From contig NZ_QMFA01000016.1 of assembly GCF_003285005.1 (NCBI RefSeq), forward strand, positions 255 through 64,254: 64,000 nt of DNA, given 5' to 3'. Source of the stretch: Paenibacillus sp. YN15 (lineage in GTDB: Bacteria > Bacillota > Bacilli > Paenibacillales > NBRC-103111). Shown piece after piece: positions 7,922-16,745 of this stretch. The stretch's first letter is position 1. Every line of letters starts with the position of its first letter. Below the pieces are notes generated by a model, which was given only the letters and a program-made list of their open reading frames with translations, was not told the origin of the DNA and made no database searches. Both the position numbers and the translations under genes were made by a program.

Positions 7922-8203
7922 ATGAGCTTCAAGCGTAATGAAGGCGGCGAAGACCGCGGCGAGCGGAAGTTTTCCCGCGGCGGCAAGGGCCGTAACAAGC
8001 GCCGTAAGGTCTGCTATTTCACTGTGAACAAGATTACTCACATTGACTATAAGGACATCGATACCCTTCGCAAGTTTATCAGCGAGCGCGGCAAGATTCT
8101 GCCCCGCCGCGTAACCGGTACTTCTGCGAAGTATCAACGCGCTTTGACCACTGCGATCAAGCGCGCCCGTACCGTTGCATTGCTTCCGTACACCACGGAA
8201 TAA
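7922..8203 (+). CDS. rpsR: 30S ribosomal protein S18
   Basis: A 93-residue protein with a basic N terminus rich in Arg, Lys and Gly, followed by the S18 core ([16 protein letters not shown], then I-L-P-R-R-V-T-G-T and [14 protein letters not shown]). It partners S6 on 16S rRNA. It is last in the operon and is followed by a strong terminator. Confidence 0.98.
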   Translation: MSFKRNEGGEDRGERKFSRGGKGRNKRRKVCYFTVNKITHIDYKDIDTLRKFISERGKILPRRVTGTSAKYQRALTTAIKRARTVALLPYTTE

Positions 8204-8217
8204 GCGTTGGATGCCAG

Positions 8218-8249
8218 CACCAACCTCCTTTTGGGGGTTGGTGTTTTTT
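8218..8249 (+). terminator. Terminator of the rpsF operon
   Basis: CACCAACC (8218-8225) and GGTTGGTG (8236-8243) pair exactly and are followed by TTTTTT. Confidence 0.9.
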
Positions 8250-8291
8250 GTTCGCCCCAAGCCCATTTACAAACAAGGGAGAGTGCCGAGG

Positions 8292-8774
8292 ATGCCGGAT
8301 ATGTTAGTGAAGCTGTATGAACTGCCTGATTTTGCGCCTGTACTGAGCAAACTGGAGGAGCAGGGAATTGTGATCCGCCGGGGACTGCCGCCGGAGAAGC
8401 ATCTGGCGGGGGAATGGGCGGAGCGGATGTTCCAGCGCCATTGGCGGAGCGAGTTGGAGACTGCCTACGGCAGATTGCCCGTCAGCTGCTTCATCGCCCA
8501 GCAAGTGGGCGACGGCAAGGCGGAGATGGTGGGGTTTGCCTGCTACGAAGCCACCGCCAAGGGTTTCTTCGGCCCGACCGGAGTGGACCCTGACCAGAGG
8601 GGCAAGGGCATCGGTAAAGGGCTCCTGCTGGCGGCCCTTCATGCCATGAGGGCGGAGGGGTATGCCTACGCCATCATCGGCGGAGCCGGTCCAACCGCCT
8701 TCTACGAGAAGGAAGTGGGGGCCATCCCTATTCCCGATTCGGCGCCCGGCATCTATCGGAATATGCTCCGTTAA
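8292..8774 (+). CDS. GNAT family N-acetyltransferase
   Basis: A 160-residue acetyltransferase. The acetyl-CoA pyrophosphate-binding loop (motif A) is visible as V-D-P-D-Q-R-G-K-G-I-G-K-G-L-L-L at about residues 97-112, followed by a helix and a final Y-I-I-G-G-A-G-P-T-A-F-Y-type strand and loop. The substrate cannot be read from sequence. The ATG at 8292 has AGGGAGAG upstream. The gene lies alone between two terminators. Confidence 0.85.
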   Translation: MPDMLVKLYELPDFAPVLSKLEEQGIVIRRGLPPEKHLAGEWAERMFQRHWRSELETAYGRLPVSCFIAQQVGDGKAEMVGFACYEATAKGFFGPTGVDPDQRGKGIGKGLLLAALHAMRAEGYAYAIIGGAGPTAFYEKEVGAIPIPDSAPGIYRNMLR

Positions 8775-8780
8775 ACGCCG

Positions 8781-8826
8781 AACCCCGGACCCGTCTGCGC
8801 AGCTTGCGGATGGTCCGGGGTTTTTT
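8781..8826 (+). terminator. Terminator between the acetyltransferase and the ABC operon
   Basis: AACCCCGGACC (8781-8791) pairs exactly with GGTCCGGGGTT (8812-8822) and is followed by more T bases. Confidence 0.88.
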
Positions 8827-8844
8827 GCAGCTTGGCCAGGTGTG

Positions 8845-9630
8845 TTAAGAGCCGGTTGAACGGTAATATCTGACGCCGAATCTCCAGACCAAGAGACAGG
8901 GCAGGAGGAACAGAAAGCCTGCCAAGGGAGCCAAGGCATAGAGGGCCGGGTGGCCTCCATCCGTACGGTCCAGAATGTACAGGAGCGGGAGATAATTGGA
9001 GCAGCCGAAGGGAATGATGAAGGTGAAGAAGCGGGCCGCCCATTTTTGATAAATATTGATGGGATACTGGGCCAGCTCCCGCCCGCCGTCGGTGAAGATA
9101 TTGGCGATCTCCAAACCCTGGATGGTCCAGAAGCACAGAGTGGCAGCCAGAATGAAGATGCCGGTAAAGATGGAGATGCCGCTTGCCACCATAAGCACAA
9201 GCACTCCCGATTTGAACCAGGTCCACTCCACCGGCAGCTTCCAGACCGCCCATCCCAGCACAGCCAGGCTCTGGATCAGACGGCCGATCCGGGAAAACTC
9301 GAAGCGGGAGCCCAGCACCTGAAGCACGGTGGTCCGGGGACGCAGCAGAATCCGGTCAAAATCGCCGGAGACTACCAGGGTGGAGAAGCTGTCAAAGCCC
9401 CGGGCGAAGCATTCGCTGATGGAGAAGGCCATATGGATGACGGCGAAGCACAGGGCGGTTTCATAGAAGGTCCAGCCGCTGATCTGCCCAAACTGCTGGA
9501 ACAGAAAATACATACCGGCAAAAATGAAGAAGGGCACGAAGAACTGCCCCACCGACAGCAGCAGAAAGGAAGTCCGGTATTCCATCTGGGCCTTCAGCAG
9601 CATGCCGATATATTTGCTATATAGCTTCAT
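8845..9630 (-). CDS. ABC-2 type transporter permease (second subunit)
   Basis: A 261-residue membrane protein with about six hydrophobic segments, of the ABC-2/DUF990 permease group usually found with a paired permease and an ATPase. A cytoplasmic stretch R-I-L-L-R-P-R-T-T-V-L-Q-V-L-G-S-R matches the conserved loop of this group. It is the last gene of a three-gene minus-strand operon and starts 7 bases after the stop of the other permease. The cargo of these exporters is generally unknown. Confidence 0.82.
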   Translation of the reverse strand: MKLYSKYIGMLLKAQMEYRTSFLLLSVGQFFVPFFIFAGMYFLFQQFGQISGWTFYETALCFAVIHMAFSISECFARGFDSFSTLVVSGDFDRILLRPRTTVLQVLGSRFEFSRIGRLIQSLAVLGWAVWKLPVEWTWFKSGVLVLMVASGISIFTGIFILAATLCFWTIQGLEIANIFTDGGRELAQYPINIYQKWAARFFTFIIPFGCSNYLPLLYILDRTDGGHPALYALAPLAGFLFLLPCLLVWRFGVRYYRSTGS

Positions 9631-9637
9631 AGAATGG

Positions 9638-10441
9638 TCAGCCTCCTTGGATGATGACCCGCTTTAAGGCCCGGTTCAGCCACAGATAGCCGAAGCAGGC
9701 CAGCGCGGCCAGCCACAATAATTGCGCGCCGACGCCGGTCACCGCATCCTGCCAGGGAATATGCCCGGAATAGACCCGGTACGGAAAGTCGGCGGAGAGG
9801 CGGAAGGGCAGGACATAGGCGATCTGTTGAATCCAAGAGGGCAAAAGCGGGATGGGAACGATCATGCCGGAGAAGAACTCCCCCAGGATGCCCATGAGCA
9901 TGATAGAGCCGGTGGGAGACATGGTATAAAAGACGGAGATATAGATGAGCATGGAAATGGCCACCAGCACCAGCAAGCCCAAGAGAAGAGTGAGCACGAA
10001 GAAAAGGGCGGCGCCGGGATTGTCCGGCAGGGACAGACGGTAGCGGCCGGGCAGGATAACGGCCACCAGCAGAATAGGCAGGCAGCGGAGCGCGGCGGCG
10101 GACAGCCGTTGAGCCACCAGCTTGGCGTACCAGAAGCCGTAAATGCCGCAGGGGCGGCACAGCTCATAGGCGATGTTGCCGCCGGTAATCAGGCCGAACA
10201 GCTCGGAGTCGCGGAACCACAGCATAACAAAGGTGAGAAAAGCCTGCTGAAGCCAGATGTAGGTAACCACCTGCTGAAAGCTCATATCCGGAACCGCCGA
10301 GGAGTGACTGTAGAAGGCGTCGTACACCATGATGCTCATCAGCCCCCAGAAGAACTGGGTGGCCAGACCTGCCAGGGCGGCGGCGCGGTATTGCAGTCCA
10401 AGCGCCAGCCGAAGCTTGAAAACAGCGCGGTAGGCTCTCAT
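9638..10441 (-). CDS. ABC-2 type transporter permease (first subunit)
   Basis: A 267-residue membrane protein with about six transmembrane segments, paralogous in layout to the next gene in the operon (E-L-C-R-P-C-G-I-Y-G-F in the equivalent loop, against R-I-L-L-R-P-R in the other). The two permeases probably form a heterodimer powered by the upstream ATPase. Its start overlaps the end of the ATPase gene by 4 bases, which suggests translational coupling. Confidence 0.82.
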   Translation of the reverse strand: MRAYRAVFKLRLALGLQYRAAALAGLATQFFWGLMSIMVYDAFYSHSSAVPDMSFQQVVTYIWLQQAFLTFVMLWFRDSELFGLITGGNIAYELCRPCGIYGFWYAKLVAQRLSAAALRCLPILLVAVILPGRYRLSLPDNPGAALFFVLTLLLGLLVLVAISMLIYISVFYTMSPTGSIMLMGILGEFFSGMIVPIPLLPSWIQQIAYVLPFRLSADFPYRVYSGHIPWQDAVTGVGAQLLWLAALACFGYLWLNRALKRVIIQGG

Positions 10442-11415
10442 ATCTGATACTCCTTGTATAAGGAAACAATCAGATCGTCAATGGGCTGGGCATCCACCGT
10501 CACATCAAGGATATCCAGTCGGGAGGCCAGATAAGTGATGATCGCCGACATATTGGCATCCGCCTCCTCCACCGTGTAGACTGCCCGTTCGGAGGACCAG
10601 GAGGAGAGGGTTGCTCCGGGGACCTGGAGAATTTCCGCCCGCTCCTTGAACAGAACGGTGATGGTCCGCTGCAGGCTGTACCGGCTGCGCAGATCCCCGA
10701 GACTGCCGTCATACAGCAGCTTGCCCTTGCCGATGAGGAGCAGCCGGTTAGCCAATGCTTCAATATCGCTCATATCATGGGTGGTCAAAATGACGGTGAC
10801 CCCTTTTTCCCGGTTGAGGGTCTGGATGAACCGGCGGACGGCCAGCTTGGAAACGGCATCCAGGCCGATGGTGGGCTCGTCCAGAAACAGCAGCTCCGGT
10901 CCGTGGAGGAGAGAGGCGGCGATCTCGCAGCGCATCCGCTGGCCCAGGCTTAAGGAGCGCACAGGGGTATGAAGCAAGCCGCCCAGGTCCAGGCTGTCCG
11001 TCAGCATGTCCCGGTTTTGGTGGTACAGCTGGGCAGGAATCTTGTAAATCTCCCGGAGGAGCTCGAAGGATTCCTCCACCGGCACGTCCCACCATAGCTG
11101 GGAACGCTGGCCGAAGACCACGCCGATCCGCTGTACATAGCGGGTCCGCTCCTTCCAGGGAATGTGGCCCATAATGCTGCACCGGCCCCCATCGGGCACC
11201 AGAATGCCGCTCATCACCTTGATGGTGGTGGACTTGCCGGCTCCGTTCGGTCCGATATAGCCCACGATTTCACCCGGGTTGATATGAAAGGAAATATCCT
11301 GCAGCGCCTTCACCTGGTTGTACTCCCGCCGGAACAGCGCCTTCACAGATTGCCCCAGGCCGGCCTTGCGCTTGGGGACCAGAAAGGTTTTGGAGATGCC
11401 TTCTACATGTATCAA
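10438..11415 (-). CDS. ABC transporter ATP-binding protein
   Basis: An ATPase of about 325 residues of the COG4586 type. Walker A is G-P-N-G-A-G-K-S-T, the signature is L-S-L-G-Q-R-M-R, Walker B is L-L-F-L-D-E-P-T, and the switch histidine is in L-T-T-H-D-M. A long N-terminal strand region and a C-terminal extension of about 80 residues are typical of this group. I chose TTG at 11415 because GGGAGG lies 7 bases before it; an in-frame ATG at 11430 has a poor ribosome site. It heads the operon and has its own promoter. Confidence 0.88.
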   Translation of the reverse strand: MIHVEGISKTFLVPKRKAGLGQSVKALFRREYNQVKALQDISFHINPGEIVGYIGPNGAGKSTTIKVMSGILVPDGGRCSIMGHIPWKERTRYVQRIGVVFGQRSQLWWDVPVEESFELLREIYKIPAQLYHQNRDMLTDSLDLGGLLHTPVRSLSLGQRMRCEIAASLLHGPELLFLDEPTIGLDAVSKLAVRRFIQTLNREKGVTVILTTHDMSDIEALANRLLLIGKGKLLYDGSLGDLRSRYSLQRTITVLFKERAEILQVPGATLSSWSSERAVYTVEEADANMSAIITYLASRLDILDVTVDAQPIDDLIVSLYKEYQI

Positions 11416-11456
11416 ACTCTCGCCTCCCATCTTCTTGGAAAAAAGAACGAGTTGAA

Positions 11457-11485
11457 ATCATAGCACCGGGGATTTTTGGCGTCAA
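11457..11485 (-). promoter_or_regulatory. Promoter of the ABC exporter operon
   Basis: Read on the minus strand: TTGACG (11485-11480), a 17-base spacer and TATGAT (11462-11457), about 40 bases before the ATPase start. Confidence 0.75.
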
Positions 11486-11564
11486 GGGAAAGAATCACTA
11501 TAGGAAACCTTCATGCGGCGTGAGAGGCGGCAAAAGGAGATTCCAAGAAACCGGCGCAGGTTTG

Positions 11565-11573
11565 TGCTATAAT
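11565..11573 (+). promoter_or_regulatory. Extended -10 promoter of yybS-gdpP-rplI
   Basis: TG-C-TATAAT (TATAAT at 11568-11573) is an extended -10 element 53 bases before the TTG start of the yybS-like gene. No good -35 box is present. Confidence 0.6.
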
Positions 11574-11625
11574 GAACGGTGATACATTTTTTCGTGAACA
11601 ACTATTCAACATGAGGTGAATCTCA

Positions 11626-12543
11626 TTGTCCAAAGGCCGTTCCTTTGCGCTGATCTGGTGCATCATCAATGCCTTGATGCTCCTGTCTTTTATTACCCCG
11701 CTGATCATGATTACCATTAATTTCGTGCTGGTTCCCGCTCTGGCGCTGTTCACCAAGCTGGAATGGAAGATGGCGACGCTGTTCTATGCCATCAGCCTTG
11801 CCGCAGTGGGGGCGGTCACCGGGTATTTGGGCTTGTTTCCGATTTTGGTTTCCCTGTTTTTTCTGGCTCCGGCCATTGTGATGGGGATTATGTACAGGAA
11901 GAAGCTGTCGGCCCGCTCCGCCATTGTAGGCGGTACGGTCACATTGCTGGGAGAGATGCTGCTGGGGCTGTTGATCAGCTACGCAGCGGGCTTCGACCCC
12001 ATTGAGCGGGTGAAGGAGTTTCTTCAGAGCGGCGTGGACAGCCTGCCGGAGGTGCTGCGCAATTCCGTCAATCAGGCGGCGTTGAATACGACCATTCATT
12101 ATTTTCTGCAAATCATTCCGCTTCTCTTGATCGTCACGGCTGTATTCTATACCTTCATCGGACACGCCGTAGGCCGCTGGATTCTCCGCCGAAACAATGT
12201 CCTGGTGCCCGGCTTAAAGCCGATCCGGGAGTGGATGCTGCCCCGCTCTATGGCGCTGTATCTGGTGATCGTCACCATAATGGATATGTTCATCAGCATT
12301 GAATCCAACACCTTTATTTCCATGGTGGTTTGGAATCTGCTTCCCATCCTGAGCATCGCTTTTACGGTGCAGGCCATCAGCTTTTTCTTCTTTTACGCCC
12401 ATGCCAAAAAAAGGGGTGTGGCGCTTCCCGTGTTTGCCATTGTGATGGTGGTGTTTTTTTCGCCCCTTCTTATTTACCTCTACTGTGTTATCGGCCTGCT
12501 GGATGTGCTCACCCCGATGCGGAAACGAATCGCCGGCGGCTGA
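11626..12543 (+). CDS. yybS: YybS family membrane protein (DUF2232)
   Basis: A 305-residue protein with about eight hydrophobic segments spread along its length, matching the DUF2232/YybS family always found just upstream of gdpP in Bacilli. Some members have been placed near cobalamin-type ECF S components, but the role is not settled. The TTG start at 11626 has GAGGTG upstream. A 26-base gap separates it from gdpP. Confidence 0.85.
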   Translation: MSKGRSFALIWCIINALMLLSFITPLIMITINFVLVPALALFTKLEWKMATLFYAISLAAVGAVTGYLGLFPILVSLFFLAPAIVMGIMYRKKLSARSAIVGGTVTLLGEMLLGLLISYAAGFDPIERVKEFLQSGVDSLPEVLRNSVNQAALNTTIHYFLQIIPLLLIVTAVFYTFIGHAVGRWILRRNNVLVPGLKPIREWMLPRSMALYLVIVTIMDMFISIESNTFISMVVWNLLPILSIAFTVQAISFFFFYAHAKKRGVALPVFAIVMVVFFSPLLIYLYCVIGLLDVLTPMRKRIAGG

Positions 12544-12569
12544 TCGCCTGACTAAAGGAGAGGTGAAAG

Positions 12570-14534
12570 ATGCCCAAGTTATTGCGCAAACGCTGGTATG
12601 GAAGACATACAGTCTGGTCCTACATCCTGATGCTGGCCCTTTCGGGGGCGCTGCTTTTTTACTATTGGTTCATCGGATTGGCTGCTCTCCTGCTGGTGGG
12701 GCTGGTCATTTATTATTCGCTTCTGGCGGAGAGCACCTTCGAAAAGGAACTCCATGCTTATGTGGGCACCTTGTCCCACCGGGTGAAGCGGGCCGGCCAT
12801 GAGGTGATTCATGAGCTGCCCATCGGCATTGTCCTGTATGATGAGGAGAAGATGATTGAGTGGCATAATCCCTTTGTCGCCAGGATGACCGGCAAGGAGT
12901 CGGTGATCGGACAATCCCTGCTGGAGCTGTGGCCCCAACTGAAGAACCGCAAGGAAAAAGACCCGGTTGTGGAGCTCCAGCTGGACAAAACGGTGTATTC
13001 CGTTATCGTCAAGCCGGAGGAGCGGCTTTTGTACATTCATGACATTACGGCGCAAACGGAGATGTCCAAGAAGCTGGCGGAGAGCCGGCCGGCCATCGGG
13101 CTGGTCCTCATGGACAATCTGGATGAAGCCACTCAGGGGATGGATGACCAGCTGCGGACGCTGACCATAGCCAAGATTACCGGGCAGATCAATGAATGGG
13201 CTGTGAAAAATGGGCTGTTCCTGCGCCGGACGGCTTCCGACCGGTTCTTGTTTATGATGGACCAGAAGGGCTTGCAGCGGCTGGAGCAAAGCCGGTTTGA
13301 CATTCTGGATGATGTCCGGGATATGACGCTGGAAATGAAGGTGCCGTTTACGCTGAGTATCGGCGTGGCGTCGGGGTCGGACAATCTGATTGAGCTGGGG
13401 GCCCTGGCGGGAACCAGCCTGGATATTGCTCTGGGGCGCGGCGGCGACCAGGCAGCCCTGAAGGTGGGGCAGCGCCTGTCCTTCTACGGCGGACGCTCCA
13501 ATGCGGTGGAGAAACGGACCCGGGTGCGGGCAAGAGTGATCTCCCACGCCCTGCGGGATTTGATCCGGGAAAGCGACCGGGTGCTGGTGATGGGCCACAA
13601 GATTCCCGATATGGATGCTGTCGGTGCGGCCATCGGCGTGTGGAAGATGGTGCAGATGGCGGGCAAGGAAGGGTATGTGGTGCTGGAGGGGGATAACCCT
13701 TCCATCCATAAGCTGCTGGAGCTGCTTTCCGAGGAAGAAAAGTATAAGAAGTGCTTCGTCCAGCCGGATCAGGCGCTCCATCTGAAAACCCCACGGACCC
13801 TTATTGTGGTGGTGGATACCCACAAGGCCTCCCTGCTGGCGGAGCCCAAGCTGGTGCAGAATACCAGCCGGATTGTGGTGGTGGACCATCACCGCCGCGG
13901 CGAGGAGTTCATCAGCGATGCGGTGCTGATCTATATGGAGCCGTATGCCTCCTCCACCTGCGAGCTGGTGACGGAGCTTCTGCAATACTTCCAGGACCGG
14001 GTGTCCCTGGATGTGATGGAAGCGACAACGCTATTGGCGGGCATTGCCGTGGATACGAAGAACTTCGCCATGCGCACCGGCGCCAGGACCTTCGAGGCGG
14101 CGTCCTTCCTGCGGCGCAACGGGGCGGATACGGCCATTATCCACCGGATGCTGAAGGAGGACCTGGACGCCTATGTGAAGAAGGCGGAGGTGATCAAGCA
14201 TGCGGAGATCATTTATGACCATATCGCCATTGCCGCCACCGAGCCGGGAAAAAAATACTCCCAGTTGCTCATTGCCCAGGTTGCTGATACATTGGTGAAT
14301 ATGACGGATATTATGGCCTCCTTTGTCGTTGGCGAGCGCCAGGACGGGCTCATTGGCATCAGCGCCCGCTCTCACGGGCAGATCAATGTCCAGGTGGTTA
14401 TGGAGCGGCTTGGCGGCGGCGGCCATCTGACCAATGCGGCGGTCCAATTGGAGCATACCACCGTGCAGGAGGCGGCCAAACGGTTGAAGCAAGTGTTGAA
14501 GGAAATAGATGAGGAAGAGGGGTTATTCGAATGA
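12570..14534 (+). CDS. gdpP: Cyclic di-AMP phosphodiesterase GdpP
   Basis: A 654-residue membrane enzyme that hydrolyses c-di-AMP to pApA. Order of parts: two transmembrane helices (about 15-55), a PAS-like domain (75-165), a degenerate GGDEF domain (about 170-300), a DHH domain with G-H-K-I-P-D-M-D near residue 342 and V-V-D-H-H-R near 437, and a DHHA1 domain with G-G-G-G-H near 614. The metal ligands of the DHH site are intact, so it should be active. Its stop overlaps the rplI start (ATGA), the usual arrangement. Confidence 0.96.
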   Translation: MPKLLRKRWYGRHTVWSYILMLALSGALLFYYWFIGLAALLLVGLVIYYSLLAESTFEKELHAYVGTLSHRVKRAGHEVIHELPIGIVLYDEEKMIEWHNPFVARMTGKESVIGQSLLELWPQLKNRKEKDPVVELQLDKTVYSVIVKPEERLLYIHDITAQTEMSKKLAESRPAIGLVLMDNLDEATQGMDDQLRTLTIAKITGQINEWAVKNGLFLRRTASDRFLFMMDQKGLQRLEQSRFDILDDVRDMTLEMKVPFTLSIGVASGSDNLIELGALAGTSLDIALGRGGDQAALKVGQRLSFYGGRSNAVEKRTRVRARVISHALRDLIRESDRVLVMGHKIPDMDAVGAAIGVWKMVQMAGKEGYVVLEGDNPSIHKLLELLSEEEKYKKCFVQPDQALHLKTPRTLIVVVDTHKASLLAEPKLVQNTSRIVVVDHHRRGEEFISDAVLIYMEPYASSTCELVTELLQYFQDRVSLDVMEATTLLAGIAVDTKNFAMRTGARTFEAASFLRRNGADTAIIHRMLKEDLDAYVKKAEVIKHAEIIYDHIAIAATEPGKKYSQLLIAQVADTLVNMTDIMASFVVGERQDGLIGISARSHGQINVQVVMERLGGGGHLTNAAVQLEHTTVQEAAKRLKQVLKEIDEEEGLFE

Positions 14535-14977
14535 AGGTTATTTTTCTGAAGGATGTTAAGGGACAGGCCAAGAAGGGCGAGGTGAAGGAGGTTTCGGAGG
14601 GCTACGCTACGAACTTCCTGTTCAAGCAAGGGCTGGCGGCGCCGGCCTCCGACGGCAATATCAAGAGCCTGGCCATGCAGAAGGCTTCCGAGCAGAAGAA
14701 GAAGGACAAGGAAAAGCAGGATGCCCAGGAGCTGGGGCAACGGCTGAAGCAAATCACCCTGACCATCAAGCATAAAACCGGAGAGGGCGGCCGTCTGTTC
14801 GGCTCCATCACCACCAAGCAGATTGCCGAGGAGCTGCAGAAGCAAAAGGGCATTGCCATCGACAAGCGGAAGATGCAGATGGACGACCCCATCAAGATGA
14901 TCGGCAGCTTTACCGTGCCGGTGAAGCTGCATACCGAAGTATCCTCCACGCTGCAGGTGCACGTGGTCGAGGAGTAA
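14531..14977 (+). CDS. rplI: 50S ribosomal protein L9
   Basis: A 148-residue L9. The N-terminal domain starts [10 protein letters not shown] and contains the signature [14 protein letters not shown] long central helix (about 40-75) joins it to the C-terminal domain with [13 protein letters not shown]9 binds 23S rRNA at the base of the L1 stalk. It overlaps the gdpP stop by four bases. Confidence 0.98.
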   Translation: MKVIFLKDVKGQAKKGEVKEVSEGYATNFLFKQGLAAPASDGNIKSLAMQKASEQKKKDKEKQDAQELGQRLKQITLTIKHKTGEGGRLFGSITTKQIAEELQKQKGIAIDKRKMQMDDPIKMIGSFTVPVKLHTEVSSTLQVHVVEE

Positions 14978-14983
14978 GGGACA

Positions 14984-15015
14984 GGGAGTCTGTCTGGTGA
15001 GCCGGACAGACTCCC
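14984..15015 (+). other. Strong hairpin between rplI and dnaB
   Basis: A 14-bp stem (14984-14997 with 15002-15015, one G-T pair) around the loop TGAG. No T run follows, so it is unlikely to terminate transcription. It may act as an mRNA processing or stability element between L9 and DnaB. Confidence 0.6.
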
Positions 15016-15037
15016 GGCAGGAAAGGAAGAAACCAGC

Positions 15038-16393
15038 ATGAACGAAGAAATACGCTTCGACCGGATTCCACCGCAAAATCTGGAAGCCGAAATGGCGGTG
15101 CTGGGTGCGATTCTCCTGGACGGGGACGCCCTGGTTACGGCCATGGAGCGGATTTCCAGCGAGGACTTTTACCGGACGGCCCATCAATATATCTTTGCCG
15201 CCATGATCGAAATTGCCGAGGCCAATGACCCGGTGGATATGGTCACCCTGACCGCGCGGCTCCAGGACAAGAAGCAGCTGGAGGACATCGGCGGGGTCAG
15301 CTATCTGTCGGCCTTGGCCAATTCGGTGCCGACGGCTGCCAACGTGGATTATTACAGCCAGATCGTCGAAGAGAAGTCCATGCTCCGCCGGCTGATTCGG
15401 GCGGCCACCAATATCGTTACCGACGGCTACGCCAGCGAGGACGAGGTGGGAACGCTCCTGAGCGACGCGGAAGCGCGGATTATGGAGATTTCCAACCGGC
15501 GCTCCGGCAGCGGCTTCATCGCCATCAAGGATGTGCTGATGGAGGTATTCGAGAGGGTGGAGGTGCTGTCCCAGCAGCGGGGCTCCGCCACCGGCATTCC
15601 CTCCGGGTTTATCGACCTGGACAAGATGACCTCCGGCTTCCAGCGCTCCGACCTGATTATCGTGGCCGCCCGGCCTTCCGTCGGCAAAACCGCCTTTGCC
15701 CTGAATGTGGCCCAGAATATCGGGGTCCGGGCCCGAGAGACCGTCGCCATTTTCTCCTTGGAAATGGGTGCGGCCCAGCTGGTGCAGCGGATGATTTGCG
15801 CCGAGGGCAATATTGAGGCCAACGCTCTGCGGAACGGGGACATGAAGAACGACGACTGGGAAAAGCTGACCATGGCCATCGGCGCGTTGTCCGAGGCCAA
15901 TATCTATATCGATGACTCGGCCTCCGTCACCGTAGCGGATATCCGGGCCAAATGCCGCCGGCTGAAGAAGGAGAAGGGGCTGGGGATGATCCTCATCGAC
16001 TATCTCCAGCTTATTGCCGGACGGGGCCGGGGCGACAACCGCCAGCAGGAGGTTTCGGAAATTTCCCGGACCCTAAAGCAGATTGCCCGGGAGCTGGATG
16101 TGCCTGTCATTGCGTTGTCCCAGCTCAGCCGGGGCGTGGAGCAGCGGCAGGACAAACGGCCGATGATGTCCGACCTTCGGGAATCCGGCTCCATCGAGCA
16201 GGACGCCGACATTGTCGCCTTCCTGTACCGGGATGACTACTACGACAAGGAAACCGAGAAGAAGAACATCATCGAGATCATTATCGCCAAACAGCGGAAC
16301 GGCCCGGTAGGCACGGTAGAGCTGGCGTTCCTGAAGCATTACAACAAGTTTGTCAGCCTGGACCGGACCCATCAGGAGGCCGCGGCCAGATAA
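15038..16393 (+). CDS. dnaB: Replicative DNA helicase DnaB
   Basis: A 451-residue DnaB-type hexameric helicase (DnaC in Bacillus naming). The N-terminal helical domain begins around R-I-P-P-Q-N-L-E-A-E. The RecA-like C-terminal domain has Walker A A-R-P-S-V-G-K-T-A near residue 209, Walker B L-I-D-Y-L-Q-L-I, and the H4-type segment with R-E-S-G-S-I-E-Q-D-A-D. It unwinds DNA at the fork. No intein is present. It ends in a strong terminator. Confidence 0.97.
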   Translation: MNEEIRFDRIPPQNLEAEMAVLGAILLDGDALVTAMERISSEDFYRTAHQYIFAAMIEIAEANDPVDMVTLTARLQDKKQLEDIGGVSYLSALANSVPTAANVDYYSQIVEEKSMLRRLIRAATNIVTDGYASEDEVGTLLSDAEARIMEISNRRSGSGFIAIKDVLMEVFERVEVLSQQRGSATGIPSGFIDLDKMTSGFQRSDLIIVAARPSVGKTAFALNVAQNIGVRARETVAIFSLEMGAAQLVQRMICAEGNIEANALRNGDMKNDDWEKLTMAIGALSEANIYIDDSASVTVADIRAKCRRLKKEKGLGMILIDYLQLIAGRGRGDNRQQEVSEISRTLKQIARELDVPVIALSQLSRGVEQRQDKRPMMSDLRESGSIEQDADIVAFLYRDDYYDKETEKKNIIEIIIAKQRNGPVGTVELAFLKHYNKFVSLDRTHQEAAAR

Positions 16394-16421
16394 ACCCGCC
16401 ATCATATATATGTGGAACAAG

Positions 16422-16450
16422 CCCGGCCGGAAGCGGCCGGGTTTCTTTTT
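16422..16450 (+). terminator. Terminator after dnaB
   Basis: CCCGGCCG (16422-16429), loop GAAG and CGGCCGGG (16434-16441), followed by TTTCTTTTT. Confidence 0.92.
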
Positions 16451-16580
16451 ACGCGTACCTGAATTGGAGCGGCTGCCGATAGCGGGACATGCCCGCGGAA
16501 GTGGGGGGCTGAAGTCCTAATGTTAAACAAATCAGGATAATGGGAAGGACAACTGTCCGCAATTCCTCTAAATATGTCTG

Positions 16581-16624
16581 ATATCCGAACGATTAACGGT
16601 TACTCCATGTAATCGTTCGTTTTC
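16581..16624. promoter_or_regulatory. Paired PurBoxes upstream of purA
   Basis: A perfect inverted repeat, CGAACGATTA (16586-16595) and TAATCGTTCG (16610-16619), lies just upstream of the purA -35 box. The left arm sits in ATATCCGAAC, close to the Bacillus PurR consensus AWWWCCGAACWWT; the right arm matches less well, with AAAACGAAC on the minus strand. Inverted PurBoxes with this kind of spacing upstream of purA are the normal PurR operator. Confidence 0.72.
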
Positions 16625-16625
16625 G

Positions 16626-16654
16626 TTGACTTTGCTTTAGCGGACTGATACACT
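16626..16654 (+). promoter_or_regulatory. purA promoter
   Basis: TTGACT (16626-16631), a 17-base spacer and TACACT (16649-16654), directly downstream of the PurBox pair. Confidence 0.78.
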
Positions 16655-16745
16655 GAATATGCCGCCTTAAGCGTTTGAAAGCATACGCCAGCAATAGGGC
16701 GGCTACTAATGCGGTGTATCAATTCACCGGAAGGGGTTTTTGCGC

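Noticed and set aside
12579-13985. Open minus-strand frame of 468 codons opposite gdpP
   Set aside because: It is the antisense of a well-conserved gene with high GC. It has no ribosome site and is rich in His, Leu and Gln as expected for a shadow frame.
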